A stretch of DNA of 64,000 bases from an uncultured Dysosmobacter sp. (GCA_934565855.1 CAKTIO010000001.1:124001-188000); one strand, 5' to 3'; counted from the first letter of the stretch, positions 16,433 through 24,546 are shown. Numbers and translations are program-made. The notes: a model not told the origin generated them from the letters alone.

Positions 16433-17448
16433 AGCAGATCCGCACGGAAGACGCCGTTGGTCATGTACTCTGCCACGACCTGACACAAATCATCAAGGAT
16501 GAGTACAAGGGCGCACGGTTCCATAAAGGACATATCGTTACGGAGGAGGATATTCCCGTCCTGTTGAGCATGGGCAAGGAGCATCTCTATGTCTGGGAAA
16601 TGACGCCCGGCATGGTTCACGAAAACGACGCCGCCGAGCGGCTCTGCGCGCTGTGCGCCAACGCCCATATGAGCCGCAGCGAGGTCCGGGAGGGAAAAAT
16701 CGAGCTGCGCGCCGAGTGCGACGGATTGTTCCGTGTCCGATCCCAGCAGTTGATGGCAGTAAACTCCGTAGAGGATGTCATGATCGCCACCCGTAAGGGC
16801 AATACCCCCGTCCGAAGGGGCGACAAGCTGGCAGGCACCCGCGTGATCCCGCTGGTGATTGAAGAGGAAAAATTACAGGCGGCTGAAGCCGCGGCGGGTC
16901 CGCAGCCCCTGTTGGAGCTGCTGCCCTACCGTCTGAAAACCGCCGCCATTGTGACCACCGGAAACGAAGTGAAAAAGGGTCTTATCCGGGACACCTTTAC
17001 CCCGGTGGTAGTGGAAAAGCTTGCCGCCTACGGAATTCAGACCATCGCGCAGGTTTTCTCCGGCGATGGCGTAGACGCTGTTGCCGGTGCCATTGCCGAA
17101 ATGCGGACGCACCATCCCGACCTGATCCTCTGCACCGGCGGCATGAGTGTGGACCCGGATGACAGCACCCCGGGCGGCATCCGCAAAAGCGGTGCCCGCA
17201 TCGTCGCCTATGGCGCGCCGGTGCTGCCCGGTGCCATGTTCCTGCTGGGATATTTAGAGGATGGCTGTCCCATCATGGGTCTGCCCGGCTGTGTCATGTA
17301 TGCCGGAGCCACGATTTTTGACCTGATCCTGCCCCGTGTTGCCGCAGGCGTTCCCGTTAGCAGGCAGGACCTGGTCGCCTTGGGTGAGGGCGGTCTCTGC
17401 CTTGGCTGCAAGCCCTGCCGCTTTCCTGACTGCCCCTTCGGCAAATAA
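16429..17448 (+). CDS. MoeA-like molybdopterin-binding protein with C-terminal Cys cluster
   Basis: A 339-aa protein with a molybdopterin-binding (MoCF/MogA-like) domain in residues 170-310: AAIVTTGNEVKKG, LILCTGGMSVDPDDSTPGG and PIMGLPGCVMYAG. The N-terminal 160 residues are a divergent MoeA-like region. The end, CLGCKPCRFPDCPFGK, is a C-x2-C-x2-C-x4-C cluster absent from classical MoeA, and could bind metal or an Fe-S cluster. Such proteins occur in gene sets for selenium-dependent molybdenum hydroxylases. It overlaps the MOSC gene by 4 nt and ends the moa unit. Whether it performs the molybdate-insertion step of MoeA is an inference. Confidence 0.88.
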   Translation: MKQIRTEDAVGHVLCHDLTQIIKDEYKGARFHKGHIVTEEDIPVLLSMGKEHLYVWEMTPGMVHENDAAERLCALCANAHMSRSEVREGKIELRAECDGLFRVRSQQLMAVNSVEDVMIATRKGNTPVRRGDKLAGTRVIPLVIEEEKLQAAEAAAGPQPLLELLPYRLKTAAIVTTGNEVKKGLIRDTFTPVVVEKLAAYGIQTIAQVFSGDGVDAVAGAIAEMRTHHPDLILCTGGMSVDPDDSTPGGIRKSGARIVAYGAPVLPGAMFLLGYLEDGCPIMGLPGCVMYAGATIFDLILPRVAAGVPVSRQDLVALGEGGLCLGCKPCRFPDCPFGK

Positions 17449-17468
17449 TCCTTACAGAACCTCTTATC

Positions 17469-17488
17469 GCGCCCGCACCCCGGGCGCT
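17469..17488 (+). terminator. Possible terminator of the moa unit
   Basis: GCGCCCG and CGGGCGC form a 7-bp stem with a 5-nt loop, followed by a modest T-rich run (TGATTTCT). Confidence 0.45.
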
Positions 17489-17500
17489 GATTTCTCCGAT

Positions 17501-17524
17501 CGTTATCCTTAATCGAGTATCACG
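17501..17524 (+). promoter_or_regulatory. Candidate molybdenum-responsive operator before modA
   Basis: CGTTATCCT-N6-AGTATCACG is an imperfect inverted repeat (7 of 9 positions). Together with the following GTA it shares 20 of 27 bases with the element at 14493. A possible promoter (TTATCC-17-TATCTA) would be covered by it. A 7-3-7 repeat (ATTCCCC-TTA-GGGGAAT, 17531-17547) follows directly. Confidence 0.5.
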
Positions 17525-17593
17525 GTATCTATTCCCCTTAGGGGAATGATTACATATCCCACCTAAATTTTAGCTTGAAAGGAAGTACGTCGC

Positions 17594-18475
17594 ATGAAAA
17601 AAACACTTGCCGCCCTGCTGTCCCTGTGTATGACGCTGTCTCTTGCCGCCTGCGGCAGCAGCGCTTCCACCGGCAGCGCCAGCTCCTCCGGAGCTGCCTC
17701 CGCTTCCGCAGCCTCCAGCGCAGGCGAAGCTCCTGTAGAGGTGATCGTATTCGCCGCCGCCTCCATGACGGAAACGCTGAACACCATCATCGACCAGTAC
17801 AAGGACGTGGCTCCCAATGTCACCATCACCGCCACCTACGATTCCTCCGGAAAGCTGAAGACGCAGATGGAGGAGGGCGCTCCCTGCGACCTGTTCATTT
17901 CTGCGGCACAGACCCAGATGAACGCTCTGGACGGCTCTTTGAAGGATGACCCGGAGAAGAATCCGGACGGACTGGATCTGGTATTGCAGGGCAGCCGGGT
18001 CAACCTGCTGGAAAACAAGGTAACTCTGGTAGTCCCCGAGGGCAACCCCGCCGGAATCGAAAGCTTTTCCGATCTGGCAAGCAACAAGCTGCATCTGATG
18101 GCGCTGGGCAACAGCGATGTTCCCGTGGGCAGCTATTCTCTGGATATTCTGAGCTATCTGGGTCTGAATGTCTCTGACCTGGAAGCTGCCGGAAAGATCA
18201 CCTACTGCTCCAACGTGAAGGAAGTGACCACCCAGGTCACTGAGGGCTCTGTGGACTGCGGCATTATCTATGCCACCGACGCCTACTCTGCCGGTCTGAC
18301 CGTGGTGGATACCGCCACCTCCGACATGTGCAAGCAGGTCATCTACCCCGCCGCCGTAATGAACACCACCACGGATGAAGCCAAGCTTGCCGCTGCCCAG
18401 GACTTCCTGGACTATCTGCAGACGGATGCCTGCGCTCCCGTGTTTGAGAGTGTCGGCTTCTCTGTCATCCAGTAA
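17594..18475 (+). CDS. modA: Molybdate ABC transporter substrate-binding lipoprotein
   Basis: A 293-aa extracytoplasmic binding protein. It has a lipoprotein signal peptide ending in SLAAC (lipobox), then a 25-residue Ser/Ala-rich linker, then the periplasmic-binding fold with VIVFAAASMTETLNTI and VEEGAPCDLFISA-like segments characteristic of ModA. It captures molybdate for ModBC. AAAGGAAG lies about 9 nt before the ATG. First gene of modABC-mogA, with the candidate operator 70-90 nt upstream. Confidence 0.93.
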   Translation: MKKTLAALLSLCMTLSLAACGSSASTGSASSSGAASASAASSAGEAPVEVIVFAAASMTETLNTIIDQYKDVAPNVTITATYDSSGKLKTQMEEGAPCDLFISAAQTQMNALDGSLKDDPEKNPDGLDLVLQGSRVNLLENKVTLVVPEGNPAGIESFSDLASNKLHLMALGNSDVPVGSYSLDILSYLGLNVSDLEAAGKITYCSNVKEVTTQVTEGSVDCGIIYATDAYSAGLTVVDTATSDMCKQVIYPAAVMNTTTDEAKLAAAQDFLDYLQTDACAPVFESVGFSVIQ

Positions 18476-18520
18476 ATCCCCCTGCTCTTTTCAGAAGGAG
18501 CATTGCTCTTTGTGTAAAAA

Positions 18521-18576
18521 AGCGGTAAAATCAGGTTGGGCAGTTTCCCTGCCCAGCCTGATCTCCGCTTACCGCT
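18521..18576 (+). repeat. Long hairpin between modA and modB
   Basis: Nested arms (AGCGGTA with TACCGCT, and ATCAGG/TGGGCAG with CTGCCCA/CCTGAT) can fold into one long stem. No T run follows, so it is more likely a transcript-stabilising or partial-attenuation element that favours modA over modB than a full terminator. Confidence 0.65.
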
Positions 18577-18610
18577 CCTCCCCATCCTGTTTCTTGGAGG
18601 TCTTTCCGAT

Positions 18611-19291
18611 ATGATGGACTGGTATCCCCTTTGGAACTCTCTGCGCATCGCCGCCATTTCCACCGTTTGCGTGTTCTTTTTAGGGCTGTTTTTTGCCTAT
18701 TATATTGCCCGGCTGCCCCGGCTGCTGAAGGGACTGTTAGACGTGGTGCTGACACTGCCACTGGTGCTTCCCCCTACGGTGGTCGGATGGCTGCTGCTGG
18801 TACTTATGGGACCGAAGCGTCCCTTCGGACAGTGGGTGCTTCAAACCTTCGGCGTCCGGATGGTCATGACCTGGTGGTCCTCTATTTTTGCCACCATTGT
18901 CGTCTCCTTCCCCCTGATGTACCGGACCGCCCGGGGCGCCTTTGAAAGCTTTGACCGCACTCTTTCCGAGGCAGGGCAGACACTTGGGCTGTCCAACCCG
19001 TATATCTTCTGGCGCATCCGGATGCCCTACTGCCGACAGGGCATCTTAGCCGGTGTGGTGCTGGCGTTCGCCCGGGCGCTGGGTGAATACGGCGCTACCT
19101 CTATGGTCGCCGGATATACCCCCGGAAAAACCGCCACCATCTCCACCACCGTTTACCAGCTCTGGCAGATCAATGACGATGTCGGCGCGTTCCGATGGGT
19201 GCTTATCAATATGGCGATCTCCGCCGTATTCCTGCTGGCGATCAATCTGCTGGAAACACGGGACCGGCAGTCCCGGAAAGGAGCGCGCTGA
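18611..19291 (+). CDS. modB: Molybdate ABC transporter permease
   Basis: A 226-aa inner-membrane permease with five to six membrane segments. The cytoplasmic EAA-type loop (FARALGEYGATSMVAGYTPG) contacts the ATPase. GGAGGT sits 9 nt before the ATG at 18611; an adjacent second ATG (18614) is equally possible. The upstream in-frame extension to 18536 lies inside the intergenic hairpin and is rejected. It overlaps modC by 1 nt (TGATG). Confidence 0.93.
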   Translation: MMDWYPLWNSLRIAAISTVCVFFLGLFFAYYIARLPRLLKGLLDVVLTLPLVLPPTVVGWLLLVLMGPKRPFGQWVLQTFGVRMVMTWWSSIFATIVVSFPLMYRTARGAFESFDRTLSEAGQTLGLSNPYIFWRIRMPYCRQGILAGVVLAFARALGEYGATSMVAGYTPGKTATISTTVYQLWQINDDVGAFRWVLINMAISAVFLLAINLLETRDRQSRKGAR

Positions 19292-20334
19292 TGGCTCTGA
19301 CTGTTGACATTCAAAAGCAGTTGGGCAGCTTTCACCTGCAGGTGCGGTTTTCTGCCCAGCAGGAGTGCCTTGCCCTGCTGGGCGGCTCCGGCTGCGGAAA
19401 AAGCGTAACGCTGCGCTGCATCGCCGGGATCCTGAAGCCGGACGAGGGACACATCGAAATTGACGGGCAGGTGCTTTACGACAGCGCTGCCAAGATCTGC
19501 CTGCCGCCTCAGAAACGGAACGTGGGCTACCTCTTCCAGCAGTATGCACTGTTCCCCAATATGACGGTCCGGCAGAACATCGCCGTTGCCGTTCGGGACC
19601 GCTCCAGCCGCAACGCCGCCGTAACGGAAAAGCTCCGCCAGTTCCGGCTGGAGGATGTGGCAGACAAGCGCCCCCGGCAGCTTTCCGGCGGACAGCAGCA
19701 GCGGACTACGCTGGCGCGTATTCTGGTGTCTCAGCCCAAGGTCATTCTTTTAGATGAGCCTTTTTCCGCGTTGGACAGCTATTTGAAATACCAGTTAGAG
19801 CTGGAGCTGCACGAAACGTTGGAGCAATTCCCAGGCTGCGTCCTGTGGGTCTCGCATGACCGGGGAGAGGTCTGGCGCAACTGCCGCCGGGTCTGTGTCA
19901 TCCACGATGGCACCTCCCAGCCGGTAGTCACCATGCAGGAGCTGTTCCAGCAGCCGGGAACCCCCTCCGCCGCCCGGCTGTCCGGGTGCAAGAACTTCTC
20001 CGATGCCATTCCGGGCGGAAGCTCCGTGCAGCTTCCGCAGTGGGGGCTGACGCTTACCTGTGGCAGTCCCGTTCCCGCAGACATTACCTCTGTGGGTATC
20101 TACTCCTCAAAAATTCGTCCTGCCCTCTCCGGCGACGCCAACAGCTTCCTCTGCCAGATCGTTCGTGTGATTGACGATCTGCAAAACACCATCGTCCTGC
20201 TGCGTCCGGTGGGTGCGGCGCAGGATGCTCCCCTGCTGCGCATGGAAATCGGAAAATCCGCCTGGGAGGCGCTGCCCCCATCCCAGCAGATCACTGTCTC
20301 TATTGCACCGTCTGACCTGCTGCTGTTGAAATAA
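19291..20334 (+). CDS. modC: Molybdate ABC transporter ATP-binding protein
   Basis: A 347-aa ABC ATPase that powers molybdate import. The Walker A GGSGCGKSVT, Q-loop LFQQYALFPNMT, signature LSGGQQQR and Walker B VILLDEPFSALD are intact, with His in WVSHDRGEV. A C-terminal region of about 130 residues has the TOBE-like regulatory fold expected of ModC. Translation is coupled to modB through the TGATG overlap. Confidence 0.93.
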   Translation: MALTVDIQKQLGSFHLQVRFSAQQECLALLGGSGCGKSVTLRCIAGILKPDEGHIEIDGQVLYDSAAKICLPPQKRNVGYLFQQYALFPNMTVRQNIAVAVRDRSSRNAAVTEKLRQFRLEDVADKRPRQLSGGQQQRTTLARILVSQPKVILLDEPFSALDSYLKYQLELELHETLEQFPGCVLWVSHDRGEVWRNCRRVCVIHDGTSQPVVTMQELFQQPGTPSAARLSGCKNFSDAIPGGSSVQLPQWGLTLTCGSPVPADITSVGIYSSKIRPALSGDANSFLCQIVRVIDDLQNTIVLLRPVGAAQDAPLLRMEIGKSAWEALPPSQQITVSIAPSDLLLLK

Positions 20335-20382
20335 TGTGATCCTTCCACCTACTTTTTACTGGATTTAAAGGAGGAATTCATC

Positions 20383-20880
20383 ATGTTCACTGCCCTGGTC
20401 CTTACTGTCAGCGACCGCAGCGCCCGAGGCGAGCGCCCGGACAGCAGCGGTCCCCTCATTGTCGAGCTGCTTTCCCAAGCCGGATACCGGGTCCTTCCGG
20501 TGCAGATCGTGCCGGATGAACAGCCGCAGATCGAAGCCATCCTTCGGAAAACGGCGGACCGGCAGCTGGCGCAGCTGATCGTCACCACCGGGGGCACCGG
20601 GTTCTCCCCCAGAGACGTCACCCCGGAAGCCACTATCGCCGTGTGTGAGCGTATGGCTCTCGGCATCCCAGAGGCCATGCGTTACGCCTCCCTGCAAATC
20701 ACGCCCCGCGCCATACTCTCCCGCGCACAGGCGGGCATCCGGCGCAGGACCCTGATCGTAAATCTCCCCGGCTCTCCCAAGGCAGCAAAGGAAAACCTGG
20801 AAGCGGTGCTTCCCTCGCTGGAGCATGGACTGCAAATGCTCTGCGGCGGGCAGGCGGACTGTGCCAGTCTGGCGGATTGA
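20383..20880 (+). CDS. Molybdopterin adenylyltransferase (MogA/MoaB family)
   Basis: A 165-aa MoCF-domain enzyme that adenylates molybdopterin before molybdenum insertion. LTVSDRSARGERPDSSG, IVTTGGTGFSPRDVTPEAT and IVNLPGSPKAAKENLE are the conserved substrate-binding and TGGTG segments. Length fits MogA/MoaB; the two are not separable here. AAGGAGG precedes the ATG. It lies 48 nt after modC and ends the unit at a strong terminator. Confidence 0.92.
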   Translation: MFTALVLTVSDRSARGERPDSSGPLIVELLSQAGYRVLPVQIVPDEQPQIEAILRKTADRQLAQLIVTTGGTGFSPRDVTPEATIAVCERMALGIPEAMRYASLQITPRAILSRAQAGIRRRTLIVNLPGSPKAAKENLEAVLPSLEHGLQMLCGGQADCASLAD

Positions 20881-20910
20881 CGGGTATACCATTCCTTCAT
20901 AAAAGGCAGA

Positions 20911-20952
20911 AAAACAGGTGCCGGGAGGCTTTCCCGGCACCTGTTTTTCTTT
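20911..20952 (+). terminator. Bidirectional terminator after mogA
   Basis: AAAACAGGTGCCGGG and its complement with a 7-nt loop, flanked by A and T runs. It serves mogA and the convergent minus-strand gene. Confidence 0.88.
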
Positions 20953-20955
20953 ATT

Positions 20956-21654
20956 TTACAGGCTGAAACGGCGGCGCGCCTCTTCCCGCAGCACCGGGAC
21001 ACGGCGGATCACCCGTAGCGGGATAATCAGCCCGATGCATACGATCAGCGTCACAATGGACCATCCCGGTTCCCAAACGCCCCGCAGATACATGTCTATG
21101 CAATACTCCGCGCCCAGCCCAAACAGTGCTACCGCACCGATCACAAGGCACAGCGCGGAAATTCGGGAGCGGCGGTTTCCCCGCAGCAAAAAGCTCAGCA
21201 GAAATACCACCGCGCATGCCACTCCCAGCAGCGGCAGCGCCAGCCCGCGGAACCAGTCCGACCCGTTCAGGTCCAACGAGATCAGATAGAGGTAGATCCC
21301 CACGGCAGCCACATCCAGCGTCAGCTTGAAAAACGTCGGCAGCCGCCGCAGGATCAATGGGAACACGAACCAGATCCACAGCATAACTGCCGCGCCGATG
21401 ACATAGAGCGACCACGGTCCGGAAAAGGGCAGCAGCAGATTGATCAGCCCGCAGCAGACTGCTGCGGATGCCAGCATGGATGTCAGCAGAAGGATCATAC
21501 CCTTCTTGGATACAGGCTCTACCTGTGCCGGCTGTGTCGGAAAATACGGCTCCACAGCGGTCTCCGTGTCCGGATGCCATACAGGCGTCTGACACAGGGG
21601 ACACACCTTTGCATTGGCATCCAGCTCCACTCCGCAATTTACACAATAGGACAT
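20956..21654 (-). CDS. Zinc-ribbon membrane protein (DUF6320-like)
   Basis: A 232-aa protein. It starts with a zinc ribbon (CVNCGVELDANAKVCPLC), followed by a proline-rich linker and six to seven membrane segments (about 45-215). This matches DUF6320-type proteins, which in Clostridia are found beside the acyltransferase encoded immediately upstream. The ATG at 21654 has AAGGAG 5 nt upstream; the TTG at 21669 is the ribosome-site side and is rejected. It starts 11 nt after the upstream gene. Function is unknown; partnership with the acyltransferase is inferred from gene order. Confidence 0.78.
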   Translation of the reverse strand: MSYCVNCGVELDANAKVCPLCQTPVWHPDTETAVEPYFPTQPAQVEPVSKKGMILLLTSMLASAAVCCGLINLLLPFSGPWSLYVIGAAVMLWIWFVFPLILRRLPTFFKLTLDVAAVGIYLYLISLDLNGSDWFRGLALPLLGVACAVVFLLSFLLRGNRRSRISALCLVIGAVALFGLGAEYCIDMYLRGVWEPGWSIVTLIVCIGLIIPLRVIRRVPVLREEARRRFSL

Positions 21655-21665
21655 GGCTGCTCCTT

Positions 21666-22940
21666 TCAACGGTTGCTCTCGATCTTCACCGGCAGTCCCT
21701 CACGGACCAGAAAACGGAAAAAGTCCCGCTCCGTGTCGGTCTCCGCCAGTGTCCCCGCAAAGGTGATCTCCATTGTATTTCCATAGCTGATGGAGGCACA
21801 GTGGCAACGGGGAACCGTCGCCTGCCCCAGGATCACTTCCATCCTGGTGATATACGGCTGCATTTCCACAGGCACGGTAAACGCCCCGGGATTGGTATAG
21901 GTCCCGGAATAGGGACGCACCCCATGCCAGTGATAGTTCCAGATCATCGCTGGATTTTTCAAAAACACAGGGATCGCCTGCAGCAACGGCTGGTTGGTGA
22001 ACCTTACATTGCCGGTGATCGCCGCCCGCAGCTCCTGCCGGTTGATATGCAGCTTCATATAATGGCGGACCTGCGTCACCACCTCTGGAAACGTATACTC
22101 TCCCAGTGCCGGATCTATGGATGGGCTGACGGTGGTGATGAAGTTCCGCAGCGTCCTGGAGGGAAAATACCCCCGCAGATTGATGGGAATCGCCAGTGTC
22201 ACCGGGCGCTCCCGGTAGGGGCGCTCCCGCTTCTGTTTCTCCAAAATCACAAAAATCAGCGCCGCGGTCAAATATTCCGTGACCGATGCGCCGTATTTCG
22301 CCGCCCGCTCCTTTAAGCGGTCCACAGGCAGAAAGCCCATTGTCACATGAAAGGTATAAAACGGCTCCGGCGTGCCGGTGTTGGGATAAGCGCGCCGCTG
22401 CCGCCCCAGTCCCCTTGCATAGGTCCCCGCATAGCGGACGTAGGCGTTTTCCAGCTCCTCCGGGTCCGGCGGTACCTTCAGATCCAGAACACCTTCGCCG
22501 GGTGGGACCTCAACGCCCCTCTGCCGGAGATATTCCGCCAGCAGCGTACGGAAAAAGGTCAGTGCGCCAGCGCCATCCGACAGGGCGTGAAAGACCTCAA
22601 TGGAGATCCTGTGGCGGTAATAATAAAACCGGACCAGCCAGCCGTTGTCCTCCTGAAAGCGAAAGGGCTGGCAGGGATCGGACACATCCTGCTTCAAAAA
22701 GGGTCCGGGGCGGGTGTTGGGCTCCAGATAGTTCCAGAACATTCCGTGGCGGATCCGCACAGCAAAGGTCGGAAACCGGGGCATCACCGCGGAGATCGCC
22801 CGCTGAAGGCTTTCCGGCTCCACCTCGTCCCGCATCAGGGCGGAAAAACGGTAGGTCGCAGAATACTGCTCCCGTTGGAGCGCAGAGTATAAAATTCCAG
22901 CGTGGTCCAGCTTATACCAGCTTTTCGGCATCTTCCTCAT
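21666..22940 (-). CDS. Condensation-fold acyltransferase (alcohol acetyltransferase-like)
   Basis: A 424-aa protein of the CoA-dependent acyltransferase fold (condensation domain / wax-ester synthase-like). The active-site motif reads EVFHALSDGAGAL, an HxxxDG variant with His in the first half. The DFG-like region and the C-terminal VPRCHCASISYGN segment support the fold. Annotated relatives are called alcohol acetyltransferases, but substrates in Clostridia are not established. The ATG at 22940 has AAGGGAG 8 nt upstream. It pairs with the downstream zinc-ribbon membrane gene and is divergent from an esterase. Confidence 0.78.
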   Translation of the reverse strand: MRKMPKSWYKLDHAGILYSALQREQYSATYRFSALMRDEVEPESLQRAISAVMPRFPTFAVRIRHGMFWNYLEPNTRPGPFLKQDVSDPCQPFRFQEDNGWLVRFYYYRHRISIEVFHALSDGAGALTFFRTLLAEYLRQRGVEVPPGEGVLDLKVPPDPEELENAYVRYAGTYARGLGRQRRAYPNTGTPEPFYTFHVTMGFLPVDRLKERAAKYGASVTEYLTAALIFVILEKQKRERPYRERPVTLAIPINLRGYFPSRTLRNFITTVSPSIDPALGEYTFPEVVTQVRHYMKLHINRQELRAAITGNVRFTNQPLLQAIPVFLKNPAMIWNYHWHGVRPYSGTYTNPGAFTVPVEMQPYITRMEVILGQATVPRCHCASISYGNTMEITFAGTLAETDTERDFFRFLVREGLPVKIESNR

Positions 22941-23072
22941 GCTCCCGCTCCCTTCACTGCTCTGCATTGTAACATATCCGTCCCCTTCGCGCAAGAAAAG
23001 GAAAATTTCTCTTTCCATTTTTCCAAAAGCATGATAGAATCTCAAGCACAATCATCCCATTCAGGAGGTCCT

Positions 23073-24017
23073 ATGGAAAAGCCATCTACCCGCAAGCTGC
23101 CATCCGCAAAACCGCAGAGCCGTCCGCATCTGGACCCCATCATGCGGGCGCTGAAAGCCATCCACAGCGCTACAGCGCCGGAGGAAATGACCGCCGAAGA
23201 GCTGGAACACCAGCGGCACAGCCAGGAGGTTCTGGGGCGACTGGTCGCCCCCATGACCGGGATGGATTGGCAGGAATTCTCCCTGTCCGGAATGCCCGCC
23301 GCATGGACCCGTCTGAAAGCGCCGCACGGCAGCCGCCACGCCATTCTATACTGCCACGGGGGCGGCTATACCAGCGGCAATCTCGGCTACTCCCGGGTCC
23401 TTGCCTCCAAGCTGACCCATGCGACAGGCTATGACGTGCTGAGCTTTGAATACCGTCTGGCTCCGGAGCATCCCTATCCGGCAGCGCTGGAGGACGCCCA
23501 AAAGGCGTGGGATTACCTGATGCTGCAGGGCTACAGTGCGGAAAGCATCGTGCTGGCGGGGGACTCCGCCGGAGGGAATCTGGCGCTGACGCTGTGCCAC
23601 CGGCTCCGTCAGCAGGCACGCCGCCTGCCGGGCGCTCTGGTCCTGATGTCCCCGTGGACAGACATGACCATGAGCGGAGCCTCCTATCAGGAGCGGGCGG
23701 AAATCGACCCCATGCTGACCCCGGAATACATTGATGCAGTCCGCCGGGCATATGCCCGGGATGCTGACCTTCGCTCCCCCTGCCTTTCTCCGCTGTTCGG
23801 TGATTTTCACGGCTTCCCCCCTATCCTGATTCAGGTGGGAGATCACGAGATCCTGTTCTCGGATGCCACCTCCCTGTGGGAAAAGCTGAAGGAGCAGCAA
23901 GTGCCCTGCCGCCTGGAGATCAGTGAGGGAATGTGGCACGTCTTTCAGATGTTCCCCACCCGGAAATCCTCCGCCGCCATGACCGGGATCGCCCACTTTC
24001 TTCTGGACCAGAAATAA
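23073..24017 (+). CDS. Alpha/beta hydrolase (hormone-sensitive lipase family esterase)
   Basis: A 314-aa alpha/beta hydrolase of the acetyl-esterase/HSL family. The oxyanion motif YCHGGGYTSG, nucleophile elbow AGDSAGGN, acidic residue region QVGDHEILFSDA and His in GMWHVFQMF give a complete catalytic set. An AGGAGG site lies 8 nt before the ATG. It is divergent from the acyltransferase pair, and the three genes look like a functional group in which one enzyme makes and the other cleaves an ester. That coupling is inference. Confidence 0.88.
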   Translation: MEKPSTRKLPSAKPQSRPHLDPIMRALKAIHSATAPEEMTAEELEHQRHSQEVLGRLVAPMTGMDWQEFSLSGMPAAWTRLKAPHGSRHAILYCHGGGYTSGNLGYSRVLASKLTHATGYDVLSFEYRLAPEHPYPAALEDAQKAWDYLMLQGYSAESIVLAGDSAGGNLALTLCHRLRQQARRLPGALVLMSPWTDMTMSGASYQERAEIDPMLTPEYIDAVRRAYARDADLRSPCLSPLFGDFHGFPPILIQVGDHEILFSDATSLWEKLKEQQVPCRLEISEGMWHVFQMFPTRKSSAAMTGIAHFLLDQK

Positions 24018-24020
24018 ACA

Positions 24021-24067
24021 AAAGGCTCCTCCGTATGAATCGAATCATACGGAGGAGCCTTTGCTTT
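24021..24067 (+). terminator. Bidirectional terminator after the esterase
   Basis: AAAGGCTCCTCCGTATGA and its complement form an 18-bp stem with a 6-nt loop, followed by TTTGCTTT. Confidence 0.88.
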
Positions 24068-24112
24068 ACAGGCGGACCATCTCACTGAACAGCTCCGGCG
24101 CTGCAAAGTAAT

Positions 24113-24385
24113 TTATCTCTTCTGAAAACAATCGCTGCAGTAAACAGGACGGTCCTCACGGGGCTGGAAGGGAACCTTGCAGGGTCTGCCGCACTCTGCG
24201 CAGACTGCGTCGAACATCTGGCGGGTGTTCTCAGAACGGGCGCCGCCCTTGCGAGCCATACGGCAAGCCTTGCAGCGCTGAGGCTCATTGGTAAAGCCCT
24301 TCTCTGCGTAAAACTCCTGCTCGCCAGCAGTAAATACGAATTCCTGACCGCAGTCTTTGCACACGATTGTCTTGTCTTGATACAT
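24113..24385 (-). CDS. Zinc-ribbon protein with two CxxC pairs per half
   Basis: A 90-aa soluble protein. The first half is a zf_Tbcl-type ribbon (VCKDCGQEFVFTAGEQEFY, then CKAC), and the second half repeats the idea with CAECGRPCKVPFQPRED and CSDC. It therefore probably binds two zinc ions. This domain combination is common in Clostridia; function is unknown, though nucleic-acid binding is often assumed. AAAGGGG precedes the ATG at 24385, which is preferred over an upstream start at 24463 lying inside the promoter. Confidence 0.85.
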   Translation of the reverse strand: MYQDKTIVCKDCGQEFVFTAGEQEFYAEKGFTNEPQRCKACRMARKGGARSENTRQMFDAVCAECGRPCKVPFQPREDRPVYCSDCFQKR

Positions 24386-24408
24386 GATATACCCCTTTAA
24401 ATAATAGT

Positions 24409-24424
24409 TCGTCGGCTCCGACGA
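24409..24424 (-). repeat. Perfect 16-nt palindrome at the transcript start of the zinc-ribbon gene
   Basis: TCGTCGGCTCCGACGA lies between the -10 element and the ribosome site. It would form a hairpin at the 5' end of the mRNA or serve as an operator. Confidence 0.5.
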
Positions 24425-24431
24425 TTCTTTG

Positions 24432-24460
24432 ATTATACGGGAGACTTGTGAAAAAGTCAA
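24432..24460 (-). promoter_or_regulatory. Promoter of the 24113 zinc-ribbon gene
   Basis: On the minus strand, TTGACT (24455-24460) and TATAAT (24432-24437), spacing 17 nt. Confidence 0.75.
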
Positions 24461-24500
24461 CAAAGTTTCTGCCGCTGCCGCTTATATTTTTTCAATGGCA

Positions 24501-24527
24501 TAATAAAGAGCCGCCCGCAGGCGGCTC
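24501..24527 (-). terminator. Terminator after the 24547 gene
   Basis: On the minus strand GAGCCGCC and GGCGGCTC pair, followed by TTTATTA. Confidence 0.75.
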
Positions 24528-24546
24528 CTTTCACACATTTTATTTT

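Noticed and set aside
15014..16486. A 490-codon open frame antisense to moaA-moaC-MOSC
   Set aside because: It crosses three well-identified genes on the opposite strand, has no ribosome site and encodes no recognisable domain. High GC makes such shadows common.
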